A stretch of DNA of 64,000 nucleotides, taken from the NCBI GenBank assembly GCA_002753135.1, contig PDZV01000001.1, positions 1-64,000 of the forward strand, written 5' to 3'. The notes under the pieces were generated by a model. That model was not told the DNA's origin. It saw only the letters and a program-made list of their open reading frames with translations, and did no database searches. The stretch is from Magnetococcales bacterium WMHbinv6 (GTDB lineage: Bacteria; Pseudomonadota; Magnetococcia; Magnetococcales; Magnetaquicoccaceae). Positions 35,869 through 45,293 of this stretch are shown here, in pieces. Position 1 is the stretch's first letter; each line of letters starts with the position of its first letter. Both the position numbers and the translations under genes were made by a program.

Positions 35869-36858
35869 ATGAACAATCATTTATCACGCACGTTTTTGGA
35901 TTTTGAACGCCCTATCGGCGAACTGATGGCCAAGATTGATGAGTTGCGGCTGCTTTCCGACCGGTCTGATATTAATATTTCCAACGAGATCAATCGTTTG
36001 GAGGATGAGGCGCGCAACTTGACCACGCGCATTTTTGCCAAGTTGACCGCCTGGCAAAAGACCTTGTTGTCGCGCCATCCGGACCGGCCCTATTCGACCG
36101 ACTATCTGCAGCGGGTTTTTACCGGTTTTCGCGAGCTGCATGGTGACCGTCATTTTGGCGATGATCGGGCGATCATGGGTGGTTTGGCGGCCATCGACGG
36201 CATTGAAGTGATGGTGATCTGCCAGGAAAAGGGGCGGGGCACCAAGGAGCGGGTGTTGTACAACTTCGGCATGCCGAGGCCGGAGGGATACCGCAAGGCG
36301 TTGCGTTTGATGAAGCTGGCGGAAAAATTTCAGCTGCCTGTCGTTACCCTGATCGACACCCCGGGGGCCTATCCGGGCAAAGAGGCGGAGGAGCGCGGCC
36401 AGTCGGAGGCCATTGCCCGCAATTTGAAAGAGATGGTCACCCTGCGCACACCGATTGTCAGCGTGGTGATCGGTGAGGGTGGTTCCGGCGGTGCCTTGGC
36501 CCTGGGGGTCGGCAACCGGGTGTTGATGATGCAGTATGCCATTTATTCGGTCATCTCCCCGGAGGGGTGTGCCTCCATCCTATGGAAAGATTCGGCCAAA
36601 GCCGAGCTGGCGGCAGAGGCGATGCGCATCACCGCCGAGGAGATCATGGAACTGGGTCTGATCGATGGCATTATTCCCGAACCGATCGGCGGCGCACACC
36701 GCAACATTGAAGTGGCCGCCGAAAACGTCCGCACCCACGTGCTGCGCCATCTGCGCGATCTGGGCAAAAAAACGCCCGAACAGTTGACCGAGGAGCGGTT
36801 CAAAAAATTTATGGCCATGGGGGTGGTGCTGGGGGGGGATCACAAGCCGGGGGGGTAA
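35869..36858 (+). CDS. accA: Acetyl-CoA carboxylase carboxyltransferase alpha subunit
   Basis: A 329-residue AccA of standard length. It pairs with AccD to move the carboxyl group from biotin to acetyl-CoA, giving malonyl-CoA, the first step of fatty acid synthesis. Markers: a coiled N-terminus (FERPIGELMAKIDELR), ELHGDRHFGDDRAIMGGLA, NFGMPRPEGYRKALRLMK, PVVTLIDTPGAYPGKEAEERGQ split over the active site, and VIGEGGSGGALALGVGN forming the oxyanion holes. It is second in the dnaE-accA transcript. Twenty bases past its stop an hsdS tail begins, so accA marks the left border of the second defence island. Confidence 0.96.
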   Translation: MNNHLSRTFLDFERPIGELMAKIDELRLLSDRSDINISNEINRLEDEARNLTTRIFAKLTAWQKTLLSRHPDRPYSTDYLQRVFTGFRELHGDRHFGDDRAIMGGLAAIDGIEVMVICQEKGRGTKERVLYNFGMPRPEGYRKALRLMKLAEKFQLPVVTLIDTPGAYPGKEAEERGQSEAIARNLKEMVTLRTPIVSVVIGEGGSGGALALGVGNRVLMMQYAIYSVISPEGCASILWKDSAKAELAAEAMRITAEEIMELGLIDGIIPEPIGGAHRNIEVAAENVRTHVLRHLRDLGKKTPEQLTEERFKKFMAMGVVLGGDHKPGG

Positions 36859-36879
36859 TGCCAAGTTGCAAGCGAACGG

Positions 36880-37020
36880 ATGACTGCGTTTATGACGACA
36901 TTGGAACGGCAAATCGAACAAGAACTCATCGCCCAGACGCAAAAAATCGCACTGTTGAAACGCCACAAGAAGGGGTTAATGCAGCAACTTTTTCCGGTGC
37001 TTAATGAGATATCAGCATGA
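36880..37020 (+). pseudogene. Type I restriction specificity subunit HsdS, C-terminal fragment
   Basis: A 46-residue frame reads IEQELIAQTQKIALLKRHKK and ends GLMQQLFPVLNEISA, the typical last helix and tail of HsdS (DNA-recognition subunit of type I restriction enzymes). The ~350 residues of target recognition domains are missing. The stop overlaps the start of the next gene by four bases (ATGA), which suggests the original operon order hsdS-rhuM has been preserved at this joint. Confidence 0.65.
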
Positions 37021-37541
37021 CGCAGCTTGTTCTGTACACCAGCGAAGATGGCCAGGCCCAGGTGCAGTTGCGGGCTGAGCGGGGCACGGTTTGGCTGACG
37101 CAATTGGAGATGGCGGAACTCTTCGATGCCAGCAAGCAGAACATTTCACTGCACCTGAAGAATATCTATCAAGAGGGTGAGTTGGAGTCTGCCGCAACTG
37201 TCAAGGAATCCTTGACAGTTCAAACCGAGGGCGGACGTGAGGTGCGCCGCCCGCTCATGCTCTACAATCTGGAGGCCATCCTGGCGGTGGGCTACCGTGT
37301 GCGTTCGCCGCGTGGGGTGCAGTTTCGCCGCTGGGCCAGCACCGTGCTGGTGGAATATCTGCGCAAAGGCTTCGTCATGGATGACGAGCGGCTGAAAAAT
37401 CCCGATGGTCGCCCAGACTATTTGTACTACGACCAGCCGCGCCAGGCGCAGGAGGCACAAGCGGCAGATGCACAGGATGAGGCCGAATTGCAGGCGTTGG
37501 AGAGCAGAATCAAGCAGCGCAAAAGAACGGGGATATTGTGA
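37017..37541 (+). pseudogene. RhuM-family protein, truncated
   Basis: The first ~135 residues match the RhuM family: VWLTQLEMAELFDASKQNIS, HLKNIYQEGELE, LMLYNLEAILAVGYRVRSP and WASTVLVEYLRKGFVMDDER. Full RhuM proteins have about 330 residues (see 40648-41652); here the match ends at NPDGRPDYL, and the remaining ~40 residues are unrelated and Gln/Ala-rich. RhuM genes accompany type I and III restriction systems and their role is unclear. The C-terminal half was probably lost when the adjacent transposase fragment arrived. It may still be translated. Confidence 0.6.
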
Positions 37542-37677
37542 AGCCAAGCGACAGCGCCGCCGCGATCATCGGGAACGAATTCCCATCGAAGGCAAGTTTG
37601 GATAAGGCAAGAACCGTCACGGTCTGGCAAAGATCCAGGCCAAGCTGGCCGCGACCTCCGAGTCCTGGATTCGGGCT
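37540..37677 (+). pseudogene. IS5/IS1182-type transposase, C-terminal fragment
   Basis: Read in the frame that stops at 37605, the sequence gives AKRQRRRDHRERIPIEGKFG and, past a TAA, GKNRHGLAKIQAKLAATSES then WIRAV. This resembles the last segment of IS5/IS1182-group transposases (RxxREEGKFGxGKxxYGLxxIxAKL). The TAA replaces the glutamine codon expected after KFG, and no upstream transposase core is present. The fragment lies between the truncated rhuM and the end of res. Confidence 0.6.
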
Positions 37678-37687
37678 GTTTCCCCCT

Positions 37688-40651
37688 CTACATCAAAATT
37701 TCCTCAACCCGTGTGGCGACCAGATAGCGGGCCGGATTGGGGTCGCTGGCCAGGGCGTGGAAGTGGGCTTTGCCGCAGGCGATTTTTGCCTTTTCTTTGT
37801 CGCGCAGATCGTCAATAAAGAGTTGTCCGCCTGCTTGGCCCTTGGTTTCGACCACCAGGTACACTTTTTCTTCTCCGTTCTTGTCCACCAGAACAGCCCA
37901 GTCTGGCCTGTAGGCACCCAGTGGGGTGGGGACTTCAAACCAGCTCGGCAGTTTGGCGTAGAGGCGCACGGCCTCGTTTTTTTCCAGTTGTTCGGCAAAT
38001 TGTCGTTCCACCCCGGCGGAATCATAGAGAACATGCTCATAGACCGATTTTTTGGTGTCCATGAGCATCTCCCGGAGATAGCCTGACAGCTCTTCCTGCG
38101 CAAAAAGTTCCTGGGCGTAAAAATGGTCTGCACCGATGCGCTGGTAACGGATGCCGTCGACCAAAGCCAGGCGTTTGGCACGATTGATCGCTTCCGAGGC
38201 GATTTCGATAAATTGTTGCGGATTGCGGGCAAAATCGTCCAGTCGCTTGCTGTCGAGCAGAATCTGCACCAGGCTGCGCCGGGTCAGTTGGGTGTTGTCC
38301 TGCAATACAGAAAGCAGATCGGGCAGTTCGAGGTCGCGTTCGTCCAGGGAGGTAGTTGTGGCAACGGCGGTTTCTGTGGCGTTGACCCCGCCTTTGCTGA
38401 TGACAATATCGGCCTTGCGCACCTGCAGTCGGGCTCTGCTGACCGCTGGCGCGTTGTGGATGGCCTGCGCGCAATCGGCCAATAATTTGTCGTTATCGAA
38501 GACAACCCGATAGGTGGTTTTGTGTTTGATGCGATCCCATAGCGCCCGAAACGCGGCACTCTCCAGAATTGCCTGACGGCTTTTGACCGTGATGCGTTCA
38601 TCGGCATTTCTGACGGGCAGCCGACCGGACAATTTTTTGAGAATTTCCTGCAGTTGTGGCCATTGGGCGGCATACGCTGCCGGGACGATCAGCCTCTCTT
38701 CCTGCAAGGCCAGGCGCAAGCTCTGCTGAATTTTGCCTTTGCTGTCCAGATAACCGTTTTGCTGCAGATGATCCCAGAGACGTTGCGAATTTTCCACCCC
38801 CAGCGGTGTGCTGTTTCCCTGCGCGTCACGCACCGGCACGGCGGCAAATTGATGTGGCACTACCACATCGAAGCGGATGCCGGACTCTTCTTCGATCTCC
38901 TGTTGCAGGGTTTCGGCAAACTGTTCGTAGCTTTCGTTGGCGACCACGGTCAAGGTGTTGAGTTCGAAGCCTCGTTGCCGTTGTCCGGATTGATCGACGC
39001 ACAGCCGCAAGCCGCGCCCGATCGATTGCCGCCTGGCCAATGCGCTGCCCATGTCCCGCAGCACACAGATCTGAAACACATTGGGGTTGTCCCACCCTTC
39101 CCGCAAGGCGGAATGGGAAAAGATGAATTTCAGAGGGGTCTCCAAACTGAGCAGACGTTCTTTTTCTTTCATGATCAGGGTGTAGGCCCGTTGGGCGTTG
39201 TCGCGGTTGACCTGGTTGTTTTCCGCCGTATCGCTCCAGCGTCGGTTTTTGTCGACAGAAAAATAGCCGTTGTGGACCTCTTCGCTCAGGGTGACGGTAT
39301 CCACTTCCCGAAACAGGGAGTGATAATCGGGATGGCGCATCATGCGGCGATACTCTTCCTCAAACATGCGGGCATATTTGCCTTTGACCGCCTGGCCATC
39401 GGCATCATAAGAGCGGTAGTGGGCAACCGCATCGATGAAGAAGAGCGACAGCACCTTGATGCCCAGTGGCCGGAGCCGTTTTTCTTTATCCAAATGTTCC
39501 TTGATGGTACGGCGAATCATCATGCGTTTTATTTCGTCCTGGTCCACATCACCGAAGGATTCACCAGGACGGAGAAATTGCTCGGCACCAGGAAGGCTGA
39601 GTTCGAGAAACGTATCCCCTTTGGCGGTGCGAATTTCGCCAATGCGGTGACCGGCGTAGAGTGCCCGACCGCTTTTTTGTTCCAGATCATCACCGCTGCA
39701 GAGTGTCACCGTTTTTCGTTGCACACTCTTGCCTTGCAAGAGATCCATTTCCACCTGGGCTTCGATGCGTCCCCGCTTGTTGCTGACCGAGAGCAAACGG
39801 AGGTAGGGTTTGTTGTGGCCCCCGGTCGCTTCCACGGAGGCCACTTCGATCTGTTTGACCAGACGTTGTTCAAAGGCATCCACCGCATCGAGGCGGTAGA
39901 TCCTATGGTATTCCTCTTTGTGGGTTGCCGAATAGCGCAGAGTGCAGAGCGGGTGCATCTCCGCCAGGGCCTCATTGCCTTTGCCAGTTTGTCCGCCACT
40001 CACGCTTTGTGGTTCATCCACCACCAGGATGGGGCGGGTTGCCCGCACCAGATCAATCGGTTTTTCGCCGCCGGTTCGTTCACTCTCTTTGTAGAGGTTA
40101 TTGATATCCTGTTTGTTGATGGCCCCGACGGTAACGATCATGATTTGGATATGGGAATTGGTGGCAAAATTGCGAATCTGGCCTGGGATGCTGGAATCGT
40201 AGAGAAAATATTCAAAAGGGGTGTTGGCGTAGAGTCCCCGGAAATGTTCTGCCATGATTTGCAGTGATTTATACACCCCCTCTTTGATGGCCACTGAGGG
40301 GACAACGATGACAAATTTGCTGAAGCCATAGCGTTTGTGCAGTTCAAACAGGGTGCGCAGGTAGACGTAGGTCTTGCCGGTACCGGTCTCCATTTCCACG
40401 GTGAAATCCATCGATTGGAGCTTTTTGGCCGGTTCCAGACCATGGGCGAGTTGAATGGCCTGCAGGTTGCTGAGCAGGGTATCATCCAGCAGTTTTAGAC
40501 GGTTACCTATGCCTAACTCGTTAAACAGCTCTTTCTTTGGGTGGGTGACCGTAAATTCGGTTCGTCCTCACTCCTGTCCCTTGAACAGGGCACACACCGC
40601 CTCGATGGCGGCCAGTTGATAATCCAGATCGGGTTCAAAGTGCAGTTTCAT
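37688..40651 (-). pseudogene. res: Type III restriction enzyme Res subunit with an in-frame TGA
   Basis: The natural start is ATG 40651 (MKLHFEPDLDYQLAAIEAV), overlapping the rhuM stop. Codon 28 (40570-40568) is TGA; after it the frame continues GRTEFTV and on through a full Res. Motifs: Walker A METGTGKTY, motif II VVDEPQS, motif VI RQSIGRGLR, and a C-terminal PD-(D/E)XK nuclease with YRPDWAVL then VVETKGQ. The family reads GQExCRTEF here, so TGA replaces an ordinary residue. An internal start at ATG 40411 would give a 907-residue protein lacking the Q-tip region but keeping Walker A. Alternatives are readthrough, a sequencing error, or true inactivation, leaving an orphan methyltransferase. 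Confidence 0.8.
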
Positions 40652-41652
40652 GCTTTTTTCTCTGCTTTGGGCAGTTGTTTGACCATTTGATCAAAATCCG
40701 ACAGATAGGATTGATCGCGATTGACGCGGAATTTCTCAAACTCTTGTTCGGCATGGCTTTGTGCCACTTGGGCAGAGACGAAACCGGCATGGTGCAGAAT
40801 ATCGCGGTCGTTCAGGGTCAAAAAGCCATCCAGTTTGTTGATCCAATCCTGCATGCTCATGGCGATGCGTCGTTGGCACTGTCCTTCGGCGAAGATCAGG
40901 TATTGTTCCGCCAGATTGTTGAGTGCCCGCAGTTCGTCTTCTGTCAGATAGTTTTTGGCGACGGTTGCATCCGTTTTGCGTGGCCAGGCCCCTTCCCAGG
41001 TGGTCAGTCCCATGTTGGGCTTGTTGCTGTCGGCCCGTTCACGGATTAATTCTGCCGCCGTGTGGCCATGGATGGCAAAGTGGACTTTGTTTTGTACCGT
41101 GGCAAAAAAGGTTCCGGTCAGCGGATGGTTGCGCTCATAATCGACGCTGGTGGCGTATATATCGGTAATTTTTTGATAGAAACGCCGTTCGCTGGTGCGG
41201 ATATCCTGCAGGCGTCGGCTTAATTCATCGAAATAGTCGGGTGCCTGCCCTGGATTTTTCAGCCGCTGATCATCCAGCACAAAGCCTTTGATCAGGTACT
41301 CTTTGAGTTTGTCGCTGGCCCACTGACGAAAACGCACCCCGGCGGGGCTGCGCACCCGGTAGCCCAGTGCCAGTACCATATCCAGATTGTAGTAGGCCAC
41401 GTCATACTGTTTACCATCTGCAGCAGTTGTTCGGAAAAACCGAACAACTGCCGACTCCTCCAGTTCTCCATCCGCAAGAATATGGGTAATGTGTTCGCTG
41501 ATTGTCGCCTTGGATTTTGCGAACAATTCTGCCAGTTGCTTTTGGTTCAGCCAGAGGGTTTCCTCTTTCAGCAACACCTGCAGGCGGGTCTCTCCCTTTT
41601 CCGTCTGGTAGAGGAGAATTTCCCCATGGGGCGGGGTTTGCTGGTTGGGCAT
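40648..41652 (-). CDS. rhuM: RhuM-family virulence/defence-associated protein
   Basis: A 334-residue full-length RhuM. It opens with a winged-helix-like region (LWLNQKQLAELFAKSKATIS) and the conserved YYNLDMVLALGYRVRSPAG and GFVLDDQRLKN blocks, followed by a helical region with RRFYQKITDIYATS and a Fic/DOC-like HGHTAAELIRERAD. The function is not established; it was first named from a Salmonella island and is often set inside restriction operons. An AAGGAGGAG ribosome site stands seven bases before ATG 41652, arguing against the longer frame from 41772. It lies between mod and res, with its stop overlapping the res start (ATGA). Confidence 0.85.
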   Translation of the reverse strand: MPNQQTPPHGEILLYQTEKGETRLQVLLKEETLWLNQKQLAELFAKSKATISEHITHILADGELEESAVVRFFRTTAADGKQYDVAYYNLDMVLALGYRVRSPAGVRFRQWASDKLKEYLIKGFVLDDQRLKNPGQAPDYFDELSRRLQDIRTSERRFYQKITDIYATSVDYERNHPLTGTFFATVQNKVHFAIHGHTAAELIRERADSNKPNMGLTTWEGAWPRKTDATVAKNYLTEDELRALNNLAEQYLIFAEGQCQRRIAMSMQDWINKLDGFLTLNDRDILHHAGFVSAQVAQSHAEQEFEKFRVNRDQSYLSDFDQMVKQLPKAEKKA

Positions 41653-41662
41653 GTTCTCCTCC

Positions 41663-43549
41663 TTAAATGCTCCGTATCCCGGCCAGTCGTTTGGCAGGGA
41701 TGTTTTGTTCCAGGATGGTGGCCAGATTGGTTTTGGCGACATCATCGGCAAAGCCGCTGTCGCGAAAGACAAACTGAATGGCCACGGCAGGGTCCAGCTC
41801 CTGCCACCAGGCCAGAATGCCTTGCGCCAGAGGTTCCACCTCGTTGCGGCGGATGTGCTGATCCAGGCAGACCATCAAGGCACCCAAACCGATACTGTAG
41901 ACCGTTTTGCCTGCAAAAATTTTCTGATCGATGGGGACGGTCAGTTCCAGTCCCAGTTTCAGCAGCAACTCAAACAGAATATCCTGTTCGGAGCGTCCGT
42001 CCACCAGATGTTCCGTGTGCGCCAACAGAGAGCCTGCCAAATCCTCCCGGAGCGGTTGCCAGGGGCGTATGTTGCTGGTGTCCAGTTTGAAGACGCGGAA
42101 ACCGGTATCGCCGGAAAAAAGAGGGTTTTCTCGTTTGATTTTGGCACCAGCACGGCGGAGACGTTCTTTGCAAAAATCCGCAATTGTTGGATATTCTTGA
42201 TGAGGAATTGGTTCAGGTAGTTGGATGGCAATAAACCTTCTTTTATAACTATCATTATTATTCTGAATCCATACTGCATGAGAAGAAGTGCCAGATCCTG
42301 AGAAGAAATCGAGCATTAAATCATTCTCGTTCGTGGTTTGGTTGATTATTTTAACTATTAATTCTGTAGGTTTAGGAAAAGAAAATAAATTGGAACTCAT
42401 CAGTTCTCTGAGTTCTTCTGTTCCATTTGCAGTGTGAATATCATCAATAATTGATCTGAACGATATAAATTCAGATTGCATTTCTGAGCGGAACTTTTTT
42501 TCTCGAGGCCTGCCTGTCTCTTTCTGAGGAAAAAGAATTCGTTTGTCTCTAATTAGTTCCTGCATCTTTTCTTGTGAGTATCTCCAGCCGGTATCTTCTT
42601 TTGGTGGGAATATCCTTCCATTACCTGGTTCAATTATATCATAATGCAAGTTTGGTCGTTGTTGCTTGTTTGCCAAACCAAGGATACTGCGGCTCATCCA
42701 GTCTCCACGTGGATCGTTATCAGGATTTTCAAATTTAGATTCATCTCGTTCAGTGCCTCTAAAGTTGACTTCAGGAGTTCTGCTATATGCAATGATATAT
42801 TCATGGTCTGTAGAAATATTGGTTATAGCTCTTGTGTCTGTGAATTTTCTAGCTTTCCATACAAATTGTGCAATAAAGTTTTCCTCCCCAAACAGGTCAT
42901 TCATCAGTAGTCTTAAATGAGCTGCTTCGCCATCATCACATGAAATAATACAAAAACCGTTTGATGAAAGAAGAGATCTGGCGATCTTCAACCTCGGATA
43001 CATCATATTCAACCAATCGGTATGAAAGCGCCCGGAAGCCTCAGTGTTGCTGCTAATCTTTCGCCCTTCGCCATCCACCTGCCCGGTCAATTCCAGATAA
43101 TTGCGGATGTTATCGCGGAAATCGTCCGGGTAGACAAAATCCTTGCCGGTATTATAGGGCGGGTCGATGTAGATCAACTTCACCTTGCCGGCATAGCTCT
43201 TTTGCAGCAGTTTCAAAACTTCTAAATTATCTCCTTCGATCATCAAATGTTGCGTGTTGTCCCAATCGACACTCTCTTCCGGGCAGGGGCGCAGGGTGCC
43301 GGTGGAGGGGGTCAGGGCAATTTGCCGAGCCAGGCGCTTGCCATGCCAGTTGAGGCCATATTTTTCCTCGCCATCACTTACCGTGGCATCTCCCACCAAC
43401 CCTTTGAGAACATCCACGTTGACACTCACCCCCTGCGGTCCCTCGGTCAGCAACTCCGGGAACAGGGATTTCAACTTTTCGATATTCTCCGCCAGCAAAT
43501 CAGCACTCTTGCTCAACGGATCATCGGCGGTCATTTTGTGCATGCTCAT
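41663..43549 (-). CDS. mod: Type III restriction-modification methyltransferase Mod
   Basis: A 628-residue beta-class adenine/cytosine-N methyltransferase. Motif IV is YIDPPYNTG (about 127-135); motif I, DFFSGSGTSSHAV, comes later (about 410-422), the order expected for the beta class. The target-recognition region lies between them. In a type III system Mod binds the site, methylates one strand and guides Res. The DNA between about 42180 and 43020 is visibly AT-rich: 42301-42360 contains 18 G/C of 60, whereas both ends of the gene look like the rest of the chromosome. That suggests the recognition part was swapped in from elsewhere. Start ATG 43549, or Met3/Met6 just after. Confidence 0.9.
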   Translation of the reverse strand: MSMHKMTADDPLSKSADLLAENIEKLKSLFPELLTEGPQGVSVNVDVLKGLVGDATVSDGEEKYGLNWHGKRLARQIALTPSTGTLRPCPEESVDWDNTQHLMIEGDNLEVLKLLQKSYAGKVKLIYIDPPYNTGKDFVYPDDFRDNIRNYLELTGQVDGEGRKISSNTEASGRFHTDWLNMMYPRLKIARSLLSSNGFCIISCDDGEAAHLRLLMNDLFGEENFIAQFVWKARKFTDTRAITNISTDHEYIIAYSRTPEVNFRGTERDESKFENPDNDPRGDWMSRSILGLANKQQRPNLHYDIIEPGNGRIFPPKEDTGWRYSQEKMQELIRDKRILFPQKETGRPREKKFRSEMQSEFISFRSIIDDIHTANGTEELRELMSSNLFSFPKPTELIVKIINQTTNENDLMLDFFSGSGTSSHAVWIQNNNDSYKRRFIAIQLPEPIPHQEYPTIADFCKERLRRAGAKIKRENPLFSGDTGFRVFKLDTSNIRPWQPLREDLAGSLLAHTEHLVDGRSEQDILFELLLKLGLELTVPIDQKIFAGKTVYSIGLGALMVCLDQHIRRNEVEPLAQGILAWWQELDPAVAIQFVFRDSGFADDVAKTNLATILEQNIPAKRLAGIRSI

Positions 43550-43870
43550 GGTGGCTCTTGGTTTCTGGTTGGTGTCATCGGGAAGTAGTCAAACAGCTTG
43601 CGCTTGGCCAGCGCTGCAGTAGCACAGCATGTGACAGAATTGCCAGATAGAGCAGGCAGGCCAGGCTGACAAGCAGAAAAAGGCAACAAGCAGTCAACTG
43701 TCACCCGTGGGGGCTTTTTTTCGTCGTGTTTTTCCGGCCATTTTGGGGATGGATTGCAAAATGGGCTCGGTGACAGAGGCGGTGACAACCTATAATGGAC
43801 ATTTTATTGTTTAACTCATAACAAAAATCATTGCAATAGATGGCGGTCAAAATTCGTTCGGTTAAGTGAG
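43550..43870. other. Intergenic region between the XRE gene and mod
   Basis: About 320 bases without a supported gene. A minus-strand frame covers 43546-43788 but has no recognisable content. A run of seven T's at 43719-43725 follows GTGGGGGC without a clean stem. An AT-rich stretch (43790-43850) could hold the mod promoter, but I see no good box pair. Confidence 0.5.
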
Positions 43871-44338
43871 TCATGGTTTTGTCCTGCCTGCCAGAGCCTG
43901 TTGGAACAGTTCCATCGATACCTCCAGCGCCTCGGCGATTTTGCGTGCCGTGCTGAAGTGCGGGTCAATCTTGCCATGTTCAAGACGTGCGATATAGGAT
44001 TGACTGGTTTTTGCTTTTCTTGCCAGTCCAGCCTGGGATAATCCTTTCTGCAAGCGCAATTGGGCGATACCAGGCCGGTCTGCATAAAAAGTGTCAGCAA
44101 CCCGTTTTCTGCCCAAGGCAATGGCTGCCGCACTCTCTGGCGATTGCTTTTCAAACTCGGCGACCAGATCGTCAATATCGATGGATCCGGGCAATGGTTT
44201 TGTGCGCGCAGCAGGGGCCACTTCCACATAAAACACATGCCCTCTGTCCGTCCATGTTTGCAGGTTTGGGCTACACAAATGAGTGGATGGCAATGCCAAG
44301 TTGCTGGTAGGCAGTGAGAATACGTTTGGTGATGGCAT
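43871..44338 (-). CDS. XRE-family transcriptional regulator
   Basis: A 155-residue protein with a C-terminal helix-turn-helix (about 90-150): LRLQKGLSQAGLARKAKTSQ then SYIARLEHGKIDPHFSTARK and IAEALEVSMELFQQAL. The N-terminal ~85 residues include GSIDIDDLVAEFEKQSPESA and are like HigA/antitoxin-type regulators, but no toxin gene accompanies it. A promoter with an inverted repeat between its boxes lies just upstream, which fits self-repression. It is placed between the helicase/DUF4391 pair and mod and is the natural candidate to control the restriction genes. Confidence 0.8.
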   Translation of the reverse strand: MPSPNVFSLPTSNLALPSTHLCSPNLQTWTDRGHVFYVEVAPAARTKPLPGSIDIDDLVAEFEKQSPESAAAIALGRKRVADTFYADRPGIAQLRLQKGLSQAGLARKAKTSQSYIARLEHGKIDPHFSTARKIAEALEVSMELFQQALAGRTKP

Positions 44339-44375
44339 GATCTACTCTGTAGTCGCATGCATGATAAGTGATAAA

Positions 44376-44404
44376 ACGATACCCAATATGGTATTATCCG
44401 TCAA
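44376..44404 (-). promoter_or_regulatory. Promoter with inverted-repeat operator before the XRE gene
   Basis: On the minus strand TTGACG (44404-44399) and TATCGT (44381-44376) are 17 bases apart. The dyad ATACC-N6-GGTAT (44379-44394) falls within the spacer and overlaps the -10 by three bases, the usual place for a repressor to block RNA polymerase. The message would have a leader of about 30 bases before ATG 44338. Confidence 0.5.
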
Positions 44405-44513
44405 GATAATTTACAAAAACTACGTGGAAACAAAGTGTTATGCAAAAATATTCCTGGTGATCTTTATCACAACAGACGCCGTCGCCCGCTAAGATGCAAA
44501 ACCGCCAGCCCGT

Positions 44514-45293
44514 TTACTCCGCCTGTCCGGCGTCGATTTGGCGCAAGCTCTCCAGTACGCCCGCCAAGGTTTTGCGCAGGCTGTCGATTTCCAGATTGAG
44601 TGCTACCCGGCGGTTTAACAGACTCTCCTTGGCGGCCTGGGTGCGCAGGCGGGCCAGTTTTTGTGTCAACGCCTGGTGTCTCTGCAATGCGTTACGCCGC
44701 TGACAGTCTGCCTCCTCGGTCAGCAGCACGGCAGGGTTGCCGGTGAGGCGGGCCGCGGTCAGGGCCAGCAGGCGGATCATCCAGCCGCGATAGAGGGCGT
44801 GCAGATCAGAGGCCTTTTGCCGGGAGATGGCCAGAGAGGATAAAAATTCCCCTTCCAGTCCATCATGACGCAGCAGTTTTTCTGCGATCACCTCACCATC
44901 CAGAACCACCTTGCCAGACTCTCCGAGGGCAAATCGTTTCAGCGCCAGGGAGAGGGTGCAACCCTCGGTGCCGTTGGCCAACAACAGCAACGGGTAAGGA
45001 ATGGCGCGGTGGATCAAGGTCATTAAGCGGCTTTCCCGGCTGTTGGCACGCCACTCTGCCTGGATCACCGCCAATTCCACCACCTCGCGCACGGCATCGC
45101 GGTAGGCCGGAAGGGCGACGGTGCCCGCTTTGATGGCGGCAACCCAGTACAGGGCCTCCACCCCCTCCTGAATCAAGCGCCGGTCTGCCGTCGTTGCTGC
45201 CCCATGCTCCAAGAGCAGTTTTTTGGCAATGCGGCGGTCCAGACGGGCTTCGACGGGCAGCCCCAGGGCGCTGATCAGCAACTCGGCATCCAT
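44514..45293 (-). CDS. DUF4391 domain protein
   Basis: A 259-residue soluble protein with the DUF4391 pattern: MDAELLISALGLP, then VEALYWVAAIKAGTVALPAY, QAEWRANSRESRLM and a C-terminal coiled coil (about 195-255). DUF4391 genes regularly sit next to SNF2-type helicases and type III-like methylase and nuclease genes. No enzymatic motif is visible; the coiled coil points to a structural or adaptor role. The start codon overlaps the helicase stop (45293), so the two are translationally coupled, supporting a complex between the two products. Confidence 0.75.
   Translation of the reverse strand: MDAELLISALGLPVEARLDRRIAKKLLLEHGAATTADRRLIQEGVEALYWVAAIKAGTVALPAYRDAVREVVELAVIQAEWRANSRESRLMTLIHRAIPYPLLLLANGTEGCTLSLALKRFALGESGKVVLDGEVIAEKLLRHDGLEGEFLSSLAISRQKASDLHALYRGWMIRLLALTAARLTGNPAVLLTEEADCQRRNALQRHQALTQKLARLRTQAAKESLLNRRVALNLEIDSLRKTLAGVLESLRQIDAGQAE

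Noticed and set aside
38654-40267. Plus-strand 537-codon frame opposite res
   Set aside because: Antisense shadow; Res motifs and the C-terminal nuclease are clear on the minus strand.
40568-40570. Recoding of the res TGA as selenocysteine
   Set aside because: The family's conserved cysteine falls one codon later than the TGA, no selenocysteine-type hairpin is evident, and Res is not known to be a selenoprotein.
43546-43788. Minus-strand 80-codon frame between the XRE gene and mod, considered as a toxin partner
   Set aside because: Cys/Pro/Ser-rich, without toxin features, and it runs into the mod start.
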